Shown here in pieces: positions 43,603 through 53,518 of a stretch of DNA of 64,000 nt; within the stretch, counting starts at the first letter, position 1; the number at the start of each line of letters is the position of its first letter. The stretch comes from a bacterium. GTDB lineage: Bacteria; Bacillota; Bacilli; Lactobacillales; Streptococcaceae. Below the pieces are notes generated by a model. It made no database searches, was not told the origin of the DNA, and saw only the letters and a list, made by a program, of their open reading frames with translations. The translations under genes were made by a program, and so were the position numbers. Location of the stretch: the NCBI GenBank assembly GCA_905221195.1, contig CAJNCF010000001.1:124001-188000 (forward strand). The letters are read 5' to 3'.

Positions 43603-44622
43603 ATGCAAGAAAAGATTTTGGTAACGGGTGGAGCAGGTTTTATCGGAACCCACACAGTTATTGAGTTAATCCAAGCAGGTCATCAGGTTGTTGTGGTGGA
43701 TAACCTTGTTAATAGTAACCGTAAAAGTTTAGAAGTTGTTGAAAGAATCACAGGAGTTGAAGTACCTTTCTATGAGGCAGATATCCGTGATACAGCTACT
43801 CTCAGAGATATTTTCAAGCAAGAAGAACCAACGGGTGTCATTCACTTTGCTGGTTTGAAGGCTGTCGGTGAGTCTACCCGTATCCCTCTTGCCTACTATG
43901 ACAACAATATCGCTGGAACTGTCAGTCTTCTAAAAGCTATGGAAGAAGCCAACTGTAAAAACATTATTTTCAGTTCTTCTGCGACAGTTTACGGAGATCC
44001 GCACACAGTACCCATCTTGGAAGATTTCCCACTTTCAGTGACCAATCCATACGGTCGCACTAAGCTTATGCTAGAGGAAATTTTGACCGATATCTACAAG
44101 GCAGACTCAGAATGGAATGTGGTCTTGCTTCGTTATTTCAACCCAATCGGAGCTCATGAAAGTGGAGACCTAGGAGAAAATCCAAACGGTATTCCGAACA
44201 ACCTCTTGCCATATGTGACTCAAGTAGCCGTTGGAAAATTAGAGCAAGTGCAAGTGTTTGGAGATGATTACGATACGGAAGACGGAACTGGTGTTCGTGA
44301 CTATATCCACGTTGTCGATTTGGCTAAAGGTCACGTTGCAGCTCTGAAAAAAATCCAAAAGGGTTCAGGTCTAAACGTTTATAACCTTGGAACAGGTAAA
44401 GGCTATTCTGTTCTTGAAATTATCCAAAACATGGAAAAAGCAGTGGGACGTCCGATTCCTTATCGCATTGCAGACCGTCGCCCAGGGGATATCGCAGCCT
44501 GCTACTCAGACCCTGCAAAAGCTAAAGCAGAACTAGGCTGGGAAGCAGAACTAGACATCACCCAAATGTGTGAAGACGCATGGCGTTGGCAAAGCAAGCA
44601 TCCAAATGGATTTGAAGACTAA
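43603..44622 (+). CDS. galE: UDP-glucose 4-epimerase
   Basis: 339 residues, short-chain dehydrogenase fold: TGGAGFIGTH NAD motif, SSSATVYGDP catalytic Ser/Thr, YGRTK (catalytic Tyr-X3-Lys) and the C-terminal RPGDIAACYSDP. It interconverts UDP-glucose and UDP-galactose for polysaccharide and teichoic acid synthesis. GAGGAAAG precedes the ATG. The glycosyltransferase gene starts one base after its stop. Confidence 0.96.
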   Translation: MQEKILVTGGAGFIGTHTVIELIQAGHQVVVVDNLVNSNRKSLEVVERITGVEVPFYEADIRDTATLRDIFKQEEPTGVIHFAGLKAVGESTRIPLAYYDNNIAGTVSLLKAMEEANCKNIIFSSSATVYGDPHTVPILEDFPLSVTNPYGRTKLMLEEILTDIYKADSEWNVVLLRYFNPIGAHESGDLGENPNGIPNNLLPYVTQVAVGKLEQVQVFGDDYDTEDGTGVRDYIHVVDLAKGHVAALKKIQKGSGLNVYNLGTGKGYSVLEIIQNMEKAVGRPIPYRIADRRPGDIAACYSDPAKAKAELGWEAELDITQMCEDAWRWQSKHPNGFED

Positions 44623-44623
44623 G

Positions 44624-45589
44624 ATGGTGATTTCAATCATTGTCCCTTGTTTAAACGAAGAGGAAGTACTTCCTCTTTTTTATCAGGCTTTGGAAGATTT
44701 GATTCCTGACTTGGGAGCAGAAATAGAGTATGTCTTTGTCGATGATGGATCAAGTGATGGGACCTTGGAACTCTTAAAGGCCTATCGGGAGCAAAATCCG
44801 GCAGTGCATTATCTTTCTTTCTCTCGAAATTTTGGGAAAGAAGCGGCTCTGTATGCAGGTTTGCAATATGCGACAGGAGATCTGGTGGTGGTAATGGATG
44901 CAGACCTCCAAGATCCTCCTAGTATGTTGCTTGATATGAAAGCCTTACTAGATCAGAATGCAGATTTGGACTGCGTTGGAACACGGAGAACTAGTCGGGA
45001 GGGAGAACCCTTCTTTCGCAGTTTCTGTGCTGACATCTTTTACCGTCTCATGAAAAAAATCAGTCCAGTAGCCCTGCCGTCAGGTGTCCGTGATTTTCGC
45101 ATGATGAGAAGGTCTGTAGTCGATGCCATTTTAGCTTTGACCGAGTCCAATCGTTTTTCAAAGGGGCTCTTTGCCTGGGTTGGTTTTAAAACCCATTATC
45201 TGGACTATCCAAATGTCGAAAGGCAGGCTGGCAAGACCAGTTGGAGTTTTAGGCAACTCTTTTTCTACTCCATTGAAGGGATTGTTAATTTTTCAGATTT
45301 TCCCTTGATTATAGCCTTCGTAGCTGGTCTCCTATCTTGTTTTATTTCTCTACTAATGACCTTTTTTGTTGTGGTTCGGACCCTCATTCTGGGCAATCCA
45401 ACATCTGGCTGGACCTCTCTGATGGCTGTTATTCTCTTTCTCGGAGGCATTCAACTCTTGACCATTGGGATTCTCGGTAAGTATATTAGTAAGATTTATC
45501 TAGAGACTAAAAAAAGACCACTTTATCTTATCAAAGAAAAAAGTGACCTTCCTGATTTTACAGAAAAAAATAAAGTGAAAAGACTATAA
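44624..45589 (+). CDS. Membrane glycosyltransferase, family 2
   Basis: 321 residues from MVISIIVPCLNEEE. The GT2 DxD region is VVVMDADLQDPPS. After the catalytic domain two membrane segments (about 226-250 and 262-290) anchor it. This layout matches dolichol-phosphate-mannose synthase / GtrB-type enzymes, which transfer a sugar onto undecaprenyl phosphate. Linked to galE, so glucose or galactose is a reasonable donor sugar, but this is inference. Confidence 0.87.
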   Translation: MVISIIVPCLNEEEVLPLFYQALEDLIPDLGAEIEYVFVDDGSSDGTLELLKAYREQNPAVHYLSFSRNFGKEAALYAGLQYATGDLVVVMDADLQDPPSMLLDMKALLDQNADLDCVGTRRTSREGEPFFRSFCADIFYRLMKKISPVALPSGVRDFRMMRRSVVDAILALTESNRFSKGLFAWVGFKTHYLDYPNVERQAGKTSWSFRQLFFYSIEGIVNFSDFPLIIAFVAGLLSCFISLLMTFFVVVRTLILGNPTSGWTSLMAVILFLGGIQLLTIGILGKYISKIYLETKKRPLYLIKEKSDLPDFTEKNKVKRL

Positions 45590-45652
45590 TTTTACATGGA
45601 AATGTGCTAAACTAGAAAGAGTGAAACGTTCTTGTCAATTTACTATGAAAGA

Positions 45653-45856
45653 TTAGAGTTTATCTTTAATCAAGGCACGTGTCGGACAGTTTCTAACAGC
45701 TTCTACGACGTCTTGGCTAGGAGAAATTTCTTTTTCTAGTTGGTCAGGGTCATCGTAAAAACGCACGATTCCATTATCGTGATAATCAAATAAATCAGAA
45801 TAAGTTTGGCAAAGCCCACAGGCAATGCAACGTTCAGGTATAAGTGTGATTTTCAT
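45653..45856 (-). CDS. fer: Ferredoxin
   Basis: 67 residues from MKITLIPERCIACGLCQTYS. The longer frame to 45979 runs into the neighbouring promoter. Cysteines CIACGLC and a later CPT suit a single [4Fe-4S] cluster, as in Bacillus Fer, with the second cluster motif degenerate. No ribosome site is visible before the ATG, and the -10 box lies six bases upstream, so the message may be leaderless. Confidence 0.85.
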   Translation of the reverse strand: MKITLIPERCIACGLCQTYSDLFDYHDNGIVRFYDDPDQLEKEISPSQDVVEAVRNCPTRALIKDKL

Positions 45857-45862
45857 ATTTAT

Positions 45863-45891
45863 ATTGTAATAAGAAAAGTAAAAAAAAACAA
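45863..45891 (-). promoter_or_regulatory. Ferredoxin promoter, probably leaderless
   Basis: Minus strand TTGTTT (45886-45891), 17 bases, TACAAT (45863-45868), then only six bases before the ATG. Transcription would begin at or next to the start codon. It overlaps the ribosome site of the divergent LysM gene. Confidence 0.6.
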
Positions 45892-45901
45892 GGAGTAAGG
45901 T

Positions 45902-46384
45902 ATGGCAAAAGAACCGTGGCAAGAAGATATTTATGAGAATCAAGAAGAAACAAGAATACAACGTCGTAAGAGAGAACAAGGCGGAGGAGTCGTTGCTAAC
46001 CGTATCTTAACTATCTTAGCAAGTATTTTCTTTGTGATTGTAGTCGTGATGATCATTGTTCTGATCTATCTTTCATCGGGTGGGAGCAATCGCACGGCAG
46101 CCTTGAAAGATTTTCATGATTCTGATGCAAATGTAGTACAGGTTTCATCTTCTAGTAGTTCAGAGCAGGCATCTTCTAGTTCAGAGGGAAAGGAAGAGTC
46201 ATCTAGTAGCTCTGAACATTCAACAGATCCAGAAGGGACGACAAAAGTCTTGGCTGGAGAAGGAGAAGCAGCTATTGCAGCTCGCGCGGGGATTTCGATT
46301 GCTCAGTTAGAGGCCTTGAATCCTGGGCACATGGCTACAGGATCTTGGTTTGCTAATCCAGGTGATGTTGTTAAAATCAAATAG
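45902..46384 (+). CDS. LysM-domain membrane-anchored protein
   Basis: 160 residues. A charged cytoplasmic start ([18 protein letters not shown]) is followed by one membrane segment (about 34-60), a serine-rich spacer (about 80-106) and a C-terminal LysM-like domain ([39 protein letters not shown]). It is probably exposed outside and bound to peptidoglycan. The SAG1386/EF1546 family of streptococci and enterococci fits. It precedes cmk by eight bases. Confidence 0.83.
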   Translation: MAKEPWQEDIYENQEETRIQRRKREQGGGVVANRILTILASIFFVIVVVMIIVLIYLSSGGSNRTAALKDFHDSDANVVQVSSSSSSEQASSSSEGKEESSSSSEHSTDPEGTTKVLAGEGEAAIAARAGISIAQLEALNPGHMATGSWFANPGDVVKIK

Positions 46385-46392
46385 GAGTTGAT

Positions 46393-47064
46393 ATGAAAAC
46401 AATTCAAATTGCTATTGATGGTCCTGCTTCCAGTGGTAAGAGTACAGTCGCAAAGATTATTGCCAAGGATTTTGGTTATACTTACCTCGATACAGGTGCC
46501 ATGTATCGCGCAGCGACCTATATGGCTCTCCAAAACCAGTTAGGAGTAGAAGAAGTTGAAGCACTTCTAGCCTTGTTGGACCAGCATCCAATTAGTTTTG
46601 GACGTTCAGAAACTGGGGAGCAGCTTGTCTTTGTAGGAGATGTGGATATTACCCATCCTATCCGTGAAAATGAAGTGACCAATCATGTTTCTGCTATTGC
46701 AGCAATTCCTCAAGTGCGTGAGAAACTGGTTTCTCTCCAACAAGAAATTGCCCAGCAAGGTGGTATCGTTATGGATGGGCGTGATATTGGGACTGTTGTA
46801 TTGCCACAAGCAGAATTGAAAATTTTCCTAGTAGCTTCTGTTGATGAGAGAGCAGAGCGTCGTTATAAGGAAAATATCGCCAAGGGAATTGAAACAGACC
46901 TTGAAACACTAAAAGAGGAAATTGCAGCGCGTGACTACAAGGATAGTCATCGTGAGACTTCGCCTCTCAAACAAGCAGAGGATGCAGTCTACCTTGACAC
47001 AACTGGCTTGAACATTCAAGAAGTAGTTGAAAAAATTAAAGCAGAAGCTGAAAAAAGAATGTAA
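46393..47064 (+). CDS. cmk: Cytidylate kinase
   Basis: 223 residues. It has a P-loop [19 protein letters not shown] nucleoside binding and the [11 protein letters not shown] motif, with the CMP-binding insert typical of bacterial Cmk. It converts CMP/dCMP to CDP/dCDP. Ends before a terminator at 47072. Confidence 0.97.
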   Translation: MKTIQIAIDGPASSGKSTVAKIIAKDFGYTYLDTGAMYRAATYMALQNQLGVEEVEALLALLDQHPISFGRSETGEQLVFVGDVDITHPIRENEVTNHVSAIAAIPQVREKLVSLQQEIAQQGGIVMDGRDIGTVVLPQAELKIFLVASVDERAERRYKENIAKGIETDLETLKEEIAARDYKDSHRETSPLKQAEDAVYLDTTGLNIQEVVEKIKAEAEKRM

Positions 47065-47071
47065 ATGTAGA

Positions 47072-47099
47072 AAAGCCGATAGATGGATATCGGTTTTTT
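47072..47099 (+). terminator. cmk terminator
   Basis: AAGCCGATA and TATCGGTTT pair around GATGGA, with a T run. Confidence 0.75.
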
Positions 47100-47193
47100 C
47101 TAAATTTGTCAAAATGCTGATTTTAAGGTATAATAGTTGCTGTTCGAGAAATTTTGATTTTCAAAGAATAGTGAATGATGATAAGGAGAAACC

Positions 47194-47532
47194 ATGAACA
47201 ACCTACCAAATTGCCCACAATGTAACTCGGAGTATGTCTACGAAGACGGTGCCCTACTGGTTTGCCCAGAGTGTGCTCATGAGTGGAATCCTGCTGAAGT
47301 TGCAGAAGTAGAAGAAGGCCTTGTTGCTATCGATGCCAACGGAAATAAATTGGCTGATGGTGATACAGTAACCCTCATCAAGGACTTGAAAGTAAAAGGT
47401 GCGCCAAAAGATTTGAAACAAGGGACGCGCGTGAAAAATATCCGCATCGTAGAAGGCGACCATAATATCGACTGTAAAATTGATGGCTTCGGTGCCATGA
47501 AACTTAAATCAGAGTTTGTGAAGAAAATTTAA
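47194..47532 (+). CDS. phnA: PhnA/YjdM zinc-ribbon protein
   Basis: 112 residues. An N-terminal zinc ribbon ([21 protein letters not shown]) is followed by a small beta domain ([23 protein letters not shown]). Despite the old name, alkylphosphonate uptake is not its proven role. The next membrane protein gene starts two bases after the stop. Confidence 0.92.
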   Translation: MNNLPNCPQCNSEYVYEDGALLVCPECAHEWNPAEVAEVEEGLVAIDANGNKLADGDTVTLIKDLKVKGAPKDLKQGTRVKNIRIVEGDHNIDCKIDGFGAMKLKSEFVKKI

Positions 47533-47534
47533 TC

Positions 47535-48164
47535 ATGTCAAAGCACTATAAACTTGTATTTTATAGCCGTATCTTCTTGTTTCTAGCGGCTTTTACGGGA
47601 GTTTATCTTGAAATCGCCAAGCATGGTGGATTTGGGATGCTTCTCTATTATACGGTTCTGTCAAATCTGTTAGTAGCGATTTTTACGCTCTATCTCCTAA
47701 AGGTTATGAGCCGTTTAGGTGAAAACTGGCAAAGGCCAAGTCTCTTGCGCCTAAAAGGTGGGGTCACCATGAGTATCATGATTACCTGTGTGATTTACCA
47801 TTTCCTCTTAGCGCCTATTGCGACTAATTTCTATACTCTAGAAAATTTCCTTTGCCACTATATCGTTCCCTTATGGTTTTTAGCAGATACCCTCTTGTTT
47901 GACAAACAGGGTCAATACAAGATTTGGGATCCAATTGTGTGGACGATTTTACCCTTGCTGTATATGATTTTTGCTCTTTTTAATGGCTTGGTACTGAAAC
48001 TAGACATTCCCAATTCTAAGGTCAGTCCTTTCCCTTACTTCTTTTTGAATGTAAACAAGGGTTGGGATGTCGTGTTCAAGTGGTGTCTGATTATCTTTGT
48101 TGCCTATATGGTGGCAGGATTTATCTTCTACTTTATTAAGCAAATCAAGAGAAAGTCATCCTAA
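47535..48164 (+). CDS. Pr6Pr-like membrane protein
   Basis: 209 residues with about six membrane segments (near 8-25, 35-55, 78-97, 108-125, 138-155, 180-202). Histidines within membrane segments (VIYHFLLAP, FLCHYIVPLW) are conserved in the Pr6Pr/FAR-17a-like group. Function unknown. Coupled to phnA by position. Confidence 0.7.
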   Translation: MSKHYKLVFYSRIFLFLAAFTGVYLEIAKHGGFGMLLYYTVLSNLLVAIFTLYLLKVMSRLGENWQRPSLLRLKGGVTMSIMITCVIYHFLLAPIATNFYTLENFLCHYIVPLWFLADTLLFDKQGQYKIWDPIVWTILPLLYMIFALFNGLVLKLDIPNSKVSPFPYFFLNVNKGWDVVFKWCLIIFVAYMVAGFIFYFIKQIKRKSS

Positions 48165-48190
48165 GACACAAGGGATTCATTTTCGAGTTT

Positions 48191-48230
48191 AAGAAGGAGT
48201 CTACAAACCAATGAGACTTCTTCTTTTCTT
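48191..48230 (+). terminator. Terminator after the Pr6Pr-like gene
   Basis: AAGAAGGAGTCT pairs with AGACTTCTTCTT around an 11-base loop, followed by TTCTTACTTTTTTG. Confidence 0.6.
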
Positions 48231-48288
48231 ACTTTTTTGATAACTATCAAAAAAATAGAAGATTAAAAGAAAGATAGAAAGAGATTTC

Positions 48289-49440
48289 ATGAAACAATTT
48301 TTAGAACGGGCCAGTATTTTGGCTCTCTCCCTCGTTTTGATTACCTCCTTTTCGATTTCAAGTGCCCTACCAGCCATGTTTGACTATTATCAAGGCTATC
48401 CTAAGGAACAAATTGAGCTCTTGGCGAGCTTGCCTTCCTTTGGGATCATGATCATGTTGCTACTAAATGGTTTCTTAGAAAAAATATTCCCTGAGCGCTT
48501 ACAGATTAGTTTGGGCTTGCTGATTTTATCACTGAGCGGGACGGCTCCCTTCTGGTATCAGGCCTATCCCTTTATCTTTGGAACACGGATTCTTTTTGGA
48601 TTGGGAGTTGGGATGATCAATGCCAAGGCCATTTCTATTATCAGTGAGCGTTATCAAGGAAAAACGCGAATTCAGATGTTAGGGCTACGCGGTTCTGCAG
48701 AGGTTGTTGGAGCTTCTCTCATTACCTTGGCAGTCGGCCAGTTGTTGGCCTTTGGTTGGACAGCTACCTTCCTAGCTTATAGTGCTGGATTTTTGGTTTT
48801 GACCCTTTATCTACTCTTTGTCCCTTATGGAAAATCAAAGAAAGAAGTCAAGAAAAAAGAGAAGGAAGCAAGTCGCTTAACTCGGGAAATGAAAGGCTTG
48901 ATTTTTATCCTAGCTATAGAAGCAGCAGTGGTAGTTTGTACCAATACGGCTATTACTATTCGTATTCCAAGTTTGATGGTGGAAAGAGGACTTGGAGATG
49001 CCCAGTTATCTAGTTTTGTTCTTAGTGTCATGCAGTTGATTGGAATTGTGGCTGGTGTTAGTTTTTCTTTCTTGATTTCTATCTTTAAAGAGAAACTGCT
49101 CCTCTGGTCTGGTATTACCTTCGGCTTAGGTCAAATTGTGATTGCCCTGTCTCCGTCCTTGTGGGTGGTGGTGGCAGGAAGCGTTCTGGCTGGTTTTGCC
49201 TACAGTGTAGCCTTGACGACGGTTTTTCAACTTGTCTCTGAAAGAATTCCAGCTAAACTCCTCAATCAAGCAACTTCATTTGCTGTATTAGGCTGTAGTT
49301 TCGGAGCCTTTACGACCCCATTCGTTCTAGGTACGATTGGGTTACTAACTCACAATGGAATGTTGGTCTTCACCATTTTAGGATCATGGTTGATTGTAAC
49401 CTCTATCTTTGTCATGTACCTACTTCAAAAGAGAGCTTAG
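48289..49440 (+). CDS. Major facilitator transporter
   Basis: 383 residues with 12 predicted membrane segments and a charged central loop (GKSKKEVKKKEKEASRLTREMKG). An MFS-like motif is FGTRILFGLGVGMINAKAISII. The substrate cannot be read; drug efflux and nutrient export are both possible. Single gene between terminators. Confidence 0.82.
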   Translation: MKQFLERASILALSLVLITSFSISSALPAMFDYYQGYPKEQIELLASLPSFGIMIMLLLNGFLEKIFPERLQISLGLLILSLSGTAPFWYQAYPFIFGTRILFGLGVGMINAKAISIISERYQGKTRIQMLGLRGSAEVVGASLITLAVGQLLAFGWTATFLAYSAGFLVLTLYLLFVPYGKSKKEVKKKEKEASRLTREMKGLIFILAIEAAVVVCTNTAITIRIPSLMVERGLGDAQLSSFVLSVMQLIGIVAGVSFSFLISIFKEKLLLWSGITFGLGQIVIALSPSLWVVVAGSVLAGFAYSVALTTVFQLVSERIPAKLLNQATSFAVLGCSFGAFTTPFVLGTIGLLTHNGMLVFTILGSWLIVTSIFVMYLLQKRA

Positions 49441-49460
49441 GATTGATTCCTAAGTTTTTC
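49435..49460 (+). terminator. MFS gene terminator
   Basis: CTTAGGA TTGAT TCCTAAG with TTTTTCTTTTTT. The stem includes the stop codon. Confidence 0.75.
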
Positions 49461-49501
49461 TTTTTTGAGTTTTGTACCCAGATAGTTATGAATTTTCTAG
49501 C

Positions 49502-49530
49502 TTGTTATTGGATTAATTTCTTGATAAAAT
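49502..49530 (+). promoter_or_regulatory. truA promoter, probably leaderless
   Basis: TTGTTA (49502-49507), 17 bases, TAAAAT (49525-49530), then seven bases to the ATG at 49538. No ribosome site fits between, so the transcript may start at the start codon. Confidence 0.55.
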
Positions 49531-49537
49531 AGAAGTT

Positions 49538-50287
49538 ATGACAAGATACAAAGCAACTATCTCCTATGACGGTTACGCCTTTGCTGGTTTTCAGCGCCAA
49601 CCTCATGCGCGTAGCGTTCAGGAGGAAATTGAAAAAACCTTGACCAGGTTAAATAAAGGGCAAGCCATTACTGTTCATGGTGCAGGTAGGACTGATAGCG
49701 GGGTTCATGCTTTGGGACAGGTGATCCATTTTGACCTGCCCTATCAAATGGATGAGGAAAAACTACGTTTTGCTCTAGACACTCAGTCCCCTGAAGATAT
49801 TGATGTGATTTCGATTGAACTTGTGGCGGATGATTTTCATTGTCGTTATGCTAAGCACAGCAAGACCTATGAGTTTATCGTGGATAGAGGCCGTCCTAAA
49901 AATCCCATGCGCCGTCACTATGCCACTCACTTTCCTTATCCGCTCGATGTGGAGCGTATGCAGGAGGCTGTCAAGAAATTAGAAGGAACCCATGATTTCA
50001 CAGGCTTTACAGCCTCTGGAACCAGTGTAGAAGACAAGGTTCGCACCATCACAGAAGCTAGTCTCAGTGTTGATGAGACAGGACAATTTTTGACCTTTAC
50101 CTTCTCAGGAAATGGTTTCTTGTATAAACAGATTCGCAATATGGTGGGGACGCTGCTCAAAATCGGAAATAATCGCATGCCAGTAGAGCAGATTGACCTC
50201 ATCTTGGAGAAAAAGGACAGGCAACTAGCTGGTCCAACGGCAGCACCAAATGGCTTGTATTTAAAGGAGATTCGTTATGAAGAATAA
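49538..50287 (+). CDS. truA: tRNA pseudouridine synthase A
   Basis: 249 residues, with the catalytic Asp in [15 protein letters not shown], and KTYEF and [13 protein letters not shown]. It makes pseudouridine at positions 38-40 of the tRNA anticodon stem. pdxK overlaps its end by 11 bases, and the S component gene overlaps pdxK in turn, so the three are one operon. Confidence 0.96.
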   Translation: MTRYKATISYDGYAFAGFQRQPHARSVQEEIEKTLTRLNKGQAITVHGAGRTDSGVHALGQVIHFDLPYQMDEEKLRFALDTQSPEDIDVISIELVADDFHCRYAKHSKTYEFIVDRGRPKNPMRRHYATHFPYPLDVERMQEAVKKLEGTHDFTGFTASGTSVEDKVRTITEASLSVDETGQFLTFTFSGNGFLYKQIRNMVGTLLKIGNNRMPVEQIDLILEKKDRQLAGPTAAPNGLYLKEIRYEE

Positions 50288-51050
50288 TCGTATTTTAGCA
50301 CTTTCAGGAAATGATATTTTTAGTGGTGGGGGTTTGTTAGCTGATTTGGCTACCTATACTTTAAATGGTTTGCATGGCTTTGTAGCAGTGACTTGTTTGA
50401 CAGCCTTGACAGAGAAGGGGTTTGAAGTATTTCCAACTGACGATGCCATTTTTCAACATGAATTAGATAGTTTGCGTGATGTGGAATTTGCAGGGATTAA
50501 GATTGGTCTTTTACCAACTGTCAGTGTGGCTGAGAAAGCATTGGACTTTATCAAACAACGCCCAGGAGTGCCTGTGGTATTGGATCCTGTCTTGGTCTGC
50601 AAGGAAACGCATGACGTGGCTGTCAGTGAACTCTGCCAAGAGTTGATTCGCTTTTTCCCTCATGTCAGTGTGATTACGCCTAACCTCCCAGAAGCAGAAT
50701 TATTGGCTGGTCAAGAAATCAAAACCCTTGAAGACATGAAGGCTGCAGCGCAGAAATTGCATGACTTAGGAGCGCCAGCAGTCATTATCAAGGGAGGCAA
50801 TCGCCTTAGTCAGGACAAGGCTGTAGATGTCTTTTATGATGGCCAAAATTTTACAGTCCTAGAAAATCCCGTCATCCAAGCCCAAAATGCTGGTGCAGGT
50901 TGTACTTTTGCCTCAAGCATTGCTAGTCACTTGGTCAAAGGTGATGAACTTTTACCAGCAGTAGAAAGCTCGAAGGCTTTCGTTTACCGTGCCATTGCAC
51001 AAGCAGATCAATATGGAGTAAGACAATATGAAGCAAACCAAAACAACTAA
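50277..51050 (+). CDS. pdxK: Pyridoxine/hydroxymethylpyrimidine kinase
   Basis: 257 residues of the ribokinase-like ThiD/PdxK fold. It has [19 protein letters not shown] early, [12 protein letters not shown] in the middle and the anion-hole motif [10 protein letters not shown] with Cys, as in Bacillus PdxK. It phosphorylates pyridoxal/pyridoxine for vitamin B6 salvage. A vitamin transporter S component gene overlaps its end, and no thiamine riboswitch is present, favouring B6 over thiamine. Confidence 0.85.
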   Translation: MKNNRILALSGNDIFSGGGLLADLATYTLNGLHGFVAVTCLTALTEKGFEVFPTDDAIFQHELDSLRDVEFAGIKIGLLPTVSVAEKALDFIKQRPGVPVVLDPVLVCKETHDVAVSELCQELIRFFPHVSVITPNLPEAELLAGQEIKTLEDMKAAAQKLHDLGAPAVIIKGGNRLSQDKAVDVFYDGQNFTVLENPVIQAQNAGAGCTFASSIASHLVKGDELLPAVESSKAFVYRAIAQADQYGVRQYEANQNN

Positions 51051-51489
51051 AATCGCCCTTGTATCCCTCTTAACCGCCCTTTCTGTGGTTCTAGGTTATT
51101 TCTTAAAAATTCCAACACCGACAGGAATTTTAACCCTTTTAGATGTGGGTGTCTTCTTTGCAGCTTTCTATTTTGGTAGTCGTGAAGGGGCTGTAGTCGG
51201 AGGATTAGCAGGTTTCTTGATTGACCTCTTATCAGGTTATCCTCAGTGGATGTTCTTTAGCTTGGTCAACCATGGATTGCAGGGATTTTTCGCAGGATTT
51301 AAAGGAAAAGCTCAGTGGCTAGGACTTATCTTAGCAACGATTGCCATGGTAGGGGGCTACGCTTTGGGTTCAACTTTGATGAATGGCTGGGCAGCAGCCC
51401 TACCAGAAATCCTACCAAATTTTATGCAAAATATTGTAGGGATGATTGTAGGATTTATTCTTAGTCAAAGTATTAAAAAGATTAAGTAA
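51028..51489 (+). CDS. ECF transporter S component, probably for vitamin B6
   Basis: 153 residues with five to six membrane segments and the ECF S-component pattern (ALVSLLTALSVVLGYFLKIPTPTG; GAVVGGLAGFLIDLLSG). S components bind the vitamin and join the shared EcfAA'T module encoded elsewhere. It overlaps pdxK by 23 bases, so the substrate is probably a B6 vitamer (PdxU type); hydroxymethylpyrimidine is the alternative. Confidence 0.8.
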   Translation: MKQTKTTKIALVSLLTALSVVLGYFLKIPTPTGILTLLDVGVFFAAFYFGSREGAVVGGLAGFLIDLLSGYPQWMFFSLVNHGLQGFFAGFKGKAQWLGLILATIAMVGGYALGSTLMNGWAAALPEILPNFMQNIVGMIVGFILSQSIKKIK

Positions 51490-51517
51490 AAAGTTAGCTG
51501 TTCGAGCTAACTTTTTT
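51488..51517. terminator. Bidirectional terminator, S component gene and pepQ
   Basis: AAAAAGTTAGCT and AGCTAACTTTTT pair around GTTCG, serving both convergent operons. Confidence 0.85.
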
Positions 51518-51525
51518 GTATAAAT

Positions 51526-52608
51526 TTAATCAAAATAAAGCAAGTCTTTGCTGGTGCTTGTAAAGAGGTCAAAGCCATCCTTGGTAACAACACCGCAGTC
51601 TTCGATACGGACACCGACTTTACCAGGGATATAGATACCTGGTTCAACAGAGAAGCACATGCCTTCTTCGATAACCAAGTCGTTTCCTTCCATGATAGAT
51701 GGGAATTCGTGGACATCCATACCGATACCGTGACCAAGACGGTGGTTGAAGTATTCACCGTAACCAGCTTTTTCGATGACTTCACGGGCAGCGCGGTCTA
51801 CTTCATGGGCAGTCACACCTGGCTTGATAAAGTCAAGAGCAGCTTGTTGGGCTTCAAGAGTCAAATTGTAAATGTCTTTCTTGAATTGGTCTGGTTTACC
51901 GACAGCGACCGTACGAGTCATATCTGAAGCATAGCCGTTGACGAGAACACCAAGGTCAAAGAGGAGAAGAGCATCATTTTCAACCTTATTCGCTGCTGGA
52001 ATGCCGTGTGGATTTGCAGCATTATCGCCAGTCAAGACCATGGTATCAAAACTCATTTCATAACCTTCACGTTTCATGGCAAAGTCGATTTGAGCAATAA
52101 TATCTGTCTCTGTCTTATCAAGAGAAATATTATCAAAACCAACCTTAACAGCCTTGTCCGCATAGAGACCTGCAACCATCATTTTTTGCACTTCGTCAGC
52201 TGATTTGATGAGGCGCATGCGTTGGATACGAGGAGTGAGGTTTTCAAACTCAGCAGTTTCAAAGACTGTTTTCAAGCCATGGTATTTGGTCAAAATGAGA
52301 TTGTCAAACTCAACAGCAACGCGTTTGAAGTCGTGCTGTGGAAGAGCATGTTTCATTTTTTGCCATGGGTTTTCAGAATCCACATAGCCTACAACTGGGA
52401 AGGAAACGGTGCTGCTTGCACGTTCCACTTCAAGGGCTGGGACAAAGAGGAGAGGTTCCTGATCTTCTAGAACAAAAAGGAACATTTGGCGTTCATGGGG
52501 ATCACTGTAAAAACCAGTGAGGTAATTGATTGTGACGGGGTCAGATACGACAGCGACGTCTAGTTTTTCTGATTCAAGATATGTTACGATTTGTTGTAAT
52601 TTAGACAT
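51526..52608 (-). CDS. pepQ: Xaa-Pro dipeptidase
   Basis: 360 residues, M24B family. An N-terminal creatinase-like domain is followed by a pita-bread domain with metal ligands: Asp in LLFDLGVLVNGYASDMTRT, His in HRLGHGIGMDVHE, Glu in SVEPGIYIPGKVGVRIED. It splits dipeptides with proline in second position. Monocistronic on the minus strand. Confidence 0.95.
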   Translation of the reverse strand: MSKLQQIVTYLESEKLDVAVVSDPVTINYLTGFYSDPHERQMFLFVLEDQEPLLFVPALEVERASSTVSFPVVGYVDSENPWQKMKHALPQHDFKRVAVEFDNLILTKYHGLKTVFETAEFENLTPRIQRMRLIKSADEVQKMMVAGLYADKAVKVGFDNISLDKTETDIIAQIDFAMKREGYEMSFDTMVLTGDNAANPHGIPAANKVENDALLLFDLGVLVNGYASDMTRTVAVGKPDQFKKDIYNLTLEAQQAALDFIKPGVTAHEVDRAAREVIEKAGYGEYFNHRLGHGIGMDVHEFPSIMEGNDLVIEEGMCFSVEPGIYIPGKVGVRIEDCGVVTKDGFDLFTSTSKDLLYFD

Positions 52609-52683
52609 ATGCTACCTTCTTTCTACCCCTCTATTTTGGCAAAAAAAGAGAGAAAATGCAAGGGAGAAGGGTAAAAGAATAGG

Positions 52684-52717
52684 CAAAAAGAACTCCGCTA
52701 TCTTGTCGGAGTTCTTT
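52684..52717 (-). terminator. murT-gatD terminator
   Basis: AAAGAACTCCG/CGGAGTTCTTT stem followed on the minus strand by TTTTTGCC, after the gatD stop. Confidence 0.8.
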
Positions 52718-52735
52718 GATATGGTTTTCCTTGGT

Positions 52736-53518
52736 TTAAGAAAAGTCAGCCTTGCTTTTGACGTCGCTATATTCTTCAGCGATTTCTTGGCTGAGAATAT
52801 CCTCGTAGGTAGGAAGTTGGATATCCTGACCATATTTCTTCTTGAGGGCAGTAGTGACTAGGCGATAAGCTAGATTGGCATTACGAGAGAGGATAGGCCC
52901 GTGGAAGTAGGAACCGAAGACATTCTTATAATGAACCCCTTCACCGACTTTTTCTTCATTGTTTCCATTTCCATAGACAACCTGTCCCAGCGGTTTTTGG
53001 TCATCAGAAAGGAAGGTGCGACCCTGGTGGTTTTCAAAACCATAGTAGGTTTCATCGAAATCTTCATTGTGAATCTTGATGTCCCCGATGAAACGGTTAT
53101 TGGTTTGGTTGAGGGTGTAGTGGCCCATGACCCCTAGCCCTTCAATACGTTTACCTGAAGCTTCAACATAATATTGCCCCAATAGTTGGAAACCACCGCA
53201 GATAGCGAGAACTACACCGTCATTTTGAATATAGTTGTCAATGCTCTCTTTTTTAGCAGGGAGGTCGTCTGCAATGATACTCTGTTCAAAGTCTTGACCA
53301 CCACCGAAAAAGGCGATATCATAGTGGTTTTCATCAAAGTCATCATGGAGAGAAACGATGTCAACGGTCACATGGGCTCCCAGTTTTTCAGCCACATACT
53401 TGAGCATGAGGATATTTCCGTTATCACCGTAGGTGTTCATGAGATTTCCGTAGAGGTGGGCAATGTTGAGCTGATAGGGGTAATTACCAGCTTTTGAGGA
53501 AAGTGAAGTATAAACCAT
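52736..53518 (-). CDS. gatD: Lipid II glutamine amidotransferase GatD
   Basis: 260 residues, class I glutaminase. The nucleophile is Cys107 ([10 protein letters not shown]) and the catalytic His206 lies in GSYFHGPIL. It supplies ammonia to MurT, which amidates D-Glu of lipid II to D-isoglutamine, a step essential in pneumococcus for cross-linking. Its start overlaps the murT stop by one base (TAATG form), giving tight coupling. Confidence 0.95.
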   Translation of the reverse strand: MVYTSLSSKAGNYPYQLNIAHLYGNLMNTYGDNGNILMLKYVAEKLGAHVTVDIVSLHDDFDENHYDIAFFGGGQDFEQSIIADDLPAKKESIDNYIQNDGVVLAICGGFQLLGQYYVEASGKRIEGLGVMGHYTLNQTNNRFIGDIKIHNEDFDETYYGFENHQGRTFLSDDQKPLGQVVYGNGNNEEKVGEGVHYKNVFGSYFHGPILSRNANLAYRLVTTALKKKYGQDIQLPTYEDILSQEIAEEYSDVKSKADFS

